The notes beneath the pieces are model-generated. The model was not told where the DNA came from. It saw nothing but the letters and a program-made list of their open reading frames with translations, and searched no databases. Below, in pieces: positions 61,431 through 64,000 of a stretch of DNA of 64,000 bases. A program made the position numbers and the translations under genes. Source of the stretch: JBGSPQ01 sp964346765. Its GTDB lineage: Bacteria > Patescibacteriota > Gracilibacteria > UBA1369. The DNA is taken from assembly GCA_964346765.1 (NCBI GenBank), contig CAYFWB010000004.1:67795-131794 (forward strand), in the 5' to 3' direction. How positions within the stretch are numbered: the first letter of the stretch is position 1; each line of letters begins with the position of its first letter.

Positions 61431-63416
61431 TTAATTGTTGTTTTTTACATATACATACTTGTTCTTTTTTCCGAAAGCCCGGAACTCTTTGCCGCCTCCT
61501 TCCATGAATTTACTGAAGAATTCAACGAACTGAAGACGACCGGAGTGTATAAAAGAACCTAAAGTATTAATAACAAGATTAAAGACGTGTCCTCCAATGA
61601 AGATGATAATTGCCAGCAGCCAGCCGATATAAGGCATGCCCGCGGCAAGATCTACAATTACGTTTACGGCCAGGGCGATAATGGTTGTAGCCAGACCCAA
61701 GGCCAGCAGACGAGAATAAGACAGTATGTCGCTCATGTAGCTGACTAGACCGTAGAGGCTCAAGACACCGGAAAGCAGTTTTGTGATCGGATTTTTTTTG
61801 TCTCTTCCTTGGGTAAGGATTAGCGCGACCGCGCCCAAAATTACCCACCATTGACCGATTGTTTGAGCGGGAGCGGGTAAAACGCCGGCGGCGGAAATGA
61901 TAAAGAATCCGATACCTGTGAGCATGAATGCCCATGAACCGGTACCCAGTATGGCATCTTTTTTATCACCGTGTATGTAGGCGTGGAAAAATTTCAGATA
62001 AACTCCGAATAATATTTGTACAAAACCCAGTCCCAGCGCCAGGATCAGGACGATCAGCGGATTGGTTACCGAGTTGATTTGTTGGAACAGGAACATTTTT
62101 TCTCCTTCGGCGTTAACATAAGTAAGGAATTCGGGCATTTTTGCGGCTTCGAATCCGAACCAGCCTCCAAACAGCGCACCAACTACAAAAGTAACCAGGC
62201 CGCCGTACATAAGTAGTTTTGCCAGTCTTTTGACGCCTTCGCCCAGTTTCATGTATTTGAGCGCCAGCGCCATAATCGTAAACATGATGATTCCGTAGGC
62301 GGCGTCGGTAAGACAAAGAGCGAAGAAAAGTATGAAAAACGCGGAGAGGTATGGTGTCGGGTCCAGTTCGTCGTGGCGGGGGAGTCCGTACATTCTGGTT
62401 AGAGTTTCAAACGGCCAGACGGTGGCGTTGTTTTCTATTATCACAGGCGGAGTTTCGCCTTCTTCAAGTTCAAGTTCCGAAATGGTATATTCTTTGGTGT
62501 ACTTTTCAAGGGTATCGGAGAGTTCTTCCATTCTTTTTGCCGGAATCCAGGCGTTGACCACAAAGCTGTATTCTGTTGATCCCAGTTTTCTTTTGGCTTC
62601 GGATTTGTCCTTTTGCCAGCCAACGTAGTCGTGGGCGATTTTTAGATTATCCAGCTCTTTGGCAAGATGTTTGAGTTTTTTTTCTTCTTCTTTAATAAGG
62701 TGCTCGTTGGTTTGTATTTTTTCTTTTATTTCATGTAGATAGTCTTTTAAGAGTCCTGTTTTGGCGGGGAGTTCAACTTCCGCGAATTTGTATTCGGAAA
62801 GTATCTGTCTGACTTGTTTTTCAGGCGTTATGTCGAAAATTATAACAACGTGCGCAAATTTTTCGTCTTTGTGGATTGATTCAATGCTTACAAGGCTGTC
62901 GATGTTTTTTATAGCTTGTTCGGCTTCTTCGTAGGTGGCCGCGCGCAATGTCCCGATTGCCGTTTTAACGCGGGTAGTTCCTTTGGCGTTTTCCAGAGCG
63001 AGTGGGAGGTTTTTCCAGGGTGTGTATGTGTTTTGTTCGTTTTTTAAAAAGTTCAGTTCGTTTTTGGTTTTGCTGATTTTGTCTTCGATTTCGTTACATT
63101 CATTTACTACTTTATTAAAGTCGTATTCTTTAGCTTTATTAATCAGTTCTTCTTCACTTAATGTAATTGGGCCTTCCAGCAATCCTTTTTTTTCACTATA
63201 AGGTGAAAGTACTTTGATGGCATATTCAATGTTGGCGTAGTTTAGTTCAATTTTTTGGATATCTTTATAATCCTGCTTGTTTTCAATAGTCAAAGGGCTG
63301 TTTTCAGTGATATCCGATATATGCATCCATCCAAAGTTTTGCAGTACGTCTAAAATTTTGTCCTTATGGGATGATACGGCGGCCAGTTGAATTTTTTTAA
63401 CGGGGGTTATCGGCAT
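61431..63416 (-). CDS. atpI: V/A-type ATPase subunit I (a-type stator)
   Basis: 661 residues. The cytosolic half (1 to about 340) is a coiled-coil arm, followed by about eight membrane helices. MYGLPRHDELDPTPYLSAFFILFFALCLTDAAYGII opens the membrane half, and SYSRLLALGLATTIIALAVN carries the essential arginine that faces the K rotor glutamate. Confidence 0.95.
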   Translation of the reverse strand: MPITPVKKIQLAAVSSHKDKILDVLQNFGWMHISDITENSPLTIENKQDYKDIQKIELNYANIEYAIKVLSPYSEKKGLLEGPITLSEEELINKAKEYDFNKVVNECNEIEDKISKTKNELNFLKNEQNTYTPWKNLPLALENAKGTTRVKTAIGTLRAATYEEAEQAIKNIDSLVSIESIHKDEKFAHVVIIFDITPEKQVRQILSEYKFAEVELPAKTGLLKDYLHEIKEKIQTNEHLIKEEEKKLKHLAKELDNLKIAHDYVGWQKDKSEAKRKLGSTEYSFVVNAWIPAKRMEELSDTLEKYTKEYTISELELEEGETPPVIIENNATVWPFETLTRMYGLPRHDELDPTPYLSAFFILFFALCLTDAAYGIIMFTIMALALKYMKLGEGVKRLAKLLMYGGLVTFVVGALFGGWFGFEAAKMPEFLTYVNAEGEKMFLFQQINSVTNPLIVLILALGLGFVQILFGVYLKFFHAYIHGDKKDAILGTGSWAFMLTGIGFFIISAAGVLPAPAQTIGQWWVILGAVALILTQGRDKKNPITKLLSGVLSLYGLVSYMSDILSYSRLLALGLATTIIALAVNVIVDLAAGMPYIGWLLAIIIFIGGHVFNLVINTLGSFIHSGRLQFVEFFSKFMEGGGKEFRAFGKKNKYVYVKNNN

Positions 63417-63418
63417 TT

Positions 63419-63748
63419 TTATGCTTTTATGTGTTCAACAAATTTGGTGATGATGTAATCCACAGCTGCACCTTGCTTTGACTTTGCGTTTGAAATTAAC
63501 TGGTTTTTGGCTCCTTCGGCTTCGGCTTTTTTGGTTGTTTTAATATGTTCAGCTTCTTGCTCCACAATTTCTAGTTTTTGTTCTCTTCTTTCTTGTAGTT
63601 CTTTTTTTCTACTTTCGATTTCTTGCGTCAGTTTGTTTTGTAAAGCTTCTTTTTCCGTTCTCAGGTTTTCCACTATTTCTTCAAGGTATTTTTTTGCTTT
63701 TTTTTCGGCTTTTTTAATTTCTTCTATTTGGTCTGAATGTGTTGTCAT
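63419..63748 (-). CDS. V/A-type ATPase peripheral-stalk subunit (G/H-like)
   Basis: 109 residues from the ATG at 63748. Nearly all coiled coil (QIEEIKKAEKKAKKYLEEIV ... ERREQKLEIVEQEAEHI), ending ISNAKSKQGAAVDYIITKFVEHI. First gene of the operon, two bases before atpI, matching the position of the small stalk subunit that pairs with E. Sequence identity of such coils is low, so the call rests mainly on position. Confidence 0.8.
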   Translation of the reverse strand: MTTHSDQIEEIKKAEKKAKKYLEEIVENLRTEKEALQNKLTQEIESRKKELQERREQKLEIVEQEAEHIKTTKKAEAEGAKNQLISNAKSKQGAAVDYIITKFVEHIKA

Positions 63749-63810
63749 GTTTTTCAATATTAAGCTAATTGTAGGCAAAAAATCATGATTCATAAATCAT
63801 GATCGGAAAG

Positions 63811-63839
63811 AGTTTAAAGACGATCTTAAAAAAAGTCAA
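63811..63839 (-). promoter_or_regulatory. Promoter of the V/A-ATPase operon
   Basis: On the minus strand TTGACT (63834-63839), a 17-base spacer and TAAACT (63811-63816), about 65 bases before the first start. The remaining sequence to 64000 shows no gene; it is AT-rich and non-coding as far as can be seen. Confidence 0.45.
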
Positions 63840-64000
63840 TGGTGAAAAAATTAGTATTATCAAGGGTTGAGTTGCGTTAATAAATTAATATTTTGTAATC
63901 CGTAACTTGCTCGAATATTTATAATTTTTGTTAGAAGATTGAAGCTGTAAGTGCGCTTGATGCGTGCTTGCTTTTTGTCGGCGCCATTGTTTTATATACA

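Overview
The window looks like a chromosome segment of a Candidate Phyla Radiation (Patescibacteria) bacterium, most plausibly of Peregrinibacteria type. This is inferred from an S10-spc-alpha ribosomal cluster with no gene for uL30, a V/A-type ATPase operon, SLH-domain surface proteins and a Cas12a locus. TGA ends several genes (the HAD hydrolase, the histidine phosphatase, cas12a), so the recoded-TGA lineages (Gracilibacteria, Absconditabacteria) are unlikely. No database was available; all calls come from reading motifs, gene order and spacing.

Region 1 (1-11.5 kb): pyrimidine genes (3' part of pyrE, pyrF), a HAD hydrolase, a histidine phosphatase, a TrpR-type repressor directly in front of a solitary trpB with an attenuator-like hairpin pair between them, rsmA, a DUF167 protein, a P-type cation ATPase, trmD and an FHA-PP2C phosphatase. 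Region 2 (11.5-31.5 kb, all minus strand): one long str-S10-spc-alpha-rplM/rpsI superoperon from fusA to rpsI, with rpoA, secY, adk, map, infA and rpmJ, driven by a near-consensus promoter before fusA. Region 3 (31.6-34.9 kb): a sulfur/metal-stress-like operon (TDT-like membrane protein, CsoR/CstR-like repressor, thioredoxin) with a palindromic operator, a decayed PIN-domain gene, and a secreted SLH-anchored thermonuclease.

Region 4 (34.9-54.97 kb) is an accessory/defence island. It holds a 5' fragment of an IS110-type transposase; a restriction-modification-like operon (nuclease-methylase fusion, Fic protein, AAA ATPase with a possible HEPN motif, HsdS) with no HsdR; an HNH protein with homing-type repeats; a DUF2130 protein; an unrecognised 704-residue protein built of five repeats of about 90 residues; a frameshifted ribbon-helix-helix gene; and a complete type V-A CRISPR system (cas12a-cas4-cas1-cas2 plus a nine-repeat array). 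Two 3'-end gene remnants mark recombination joints: a second atpD C-terminus at 43.7 kb, and a second hsdM C-terminus at 38.5 kb.

Region 5 (54.98-64 kb, minus strand): a V/A-type ATPase operon, subunits G/H-I-K-E-C-F-A-B-D, whose K subunit carries the residues of a sodium-binding rotor. The atpD remnant and the intact atpD bracket the CRISPR-bearing 11 kb, which suggests the island was assembled by recombination at the 3' end of this operon.
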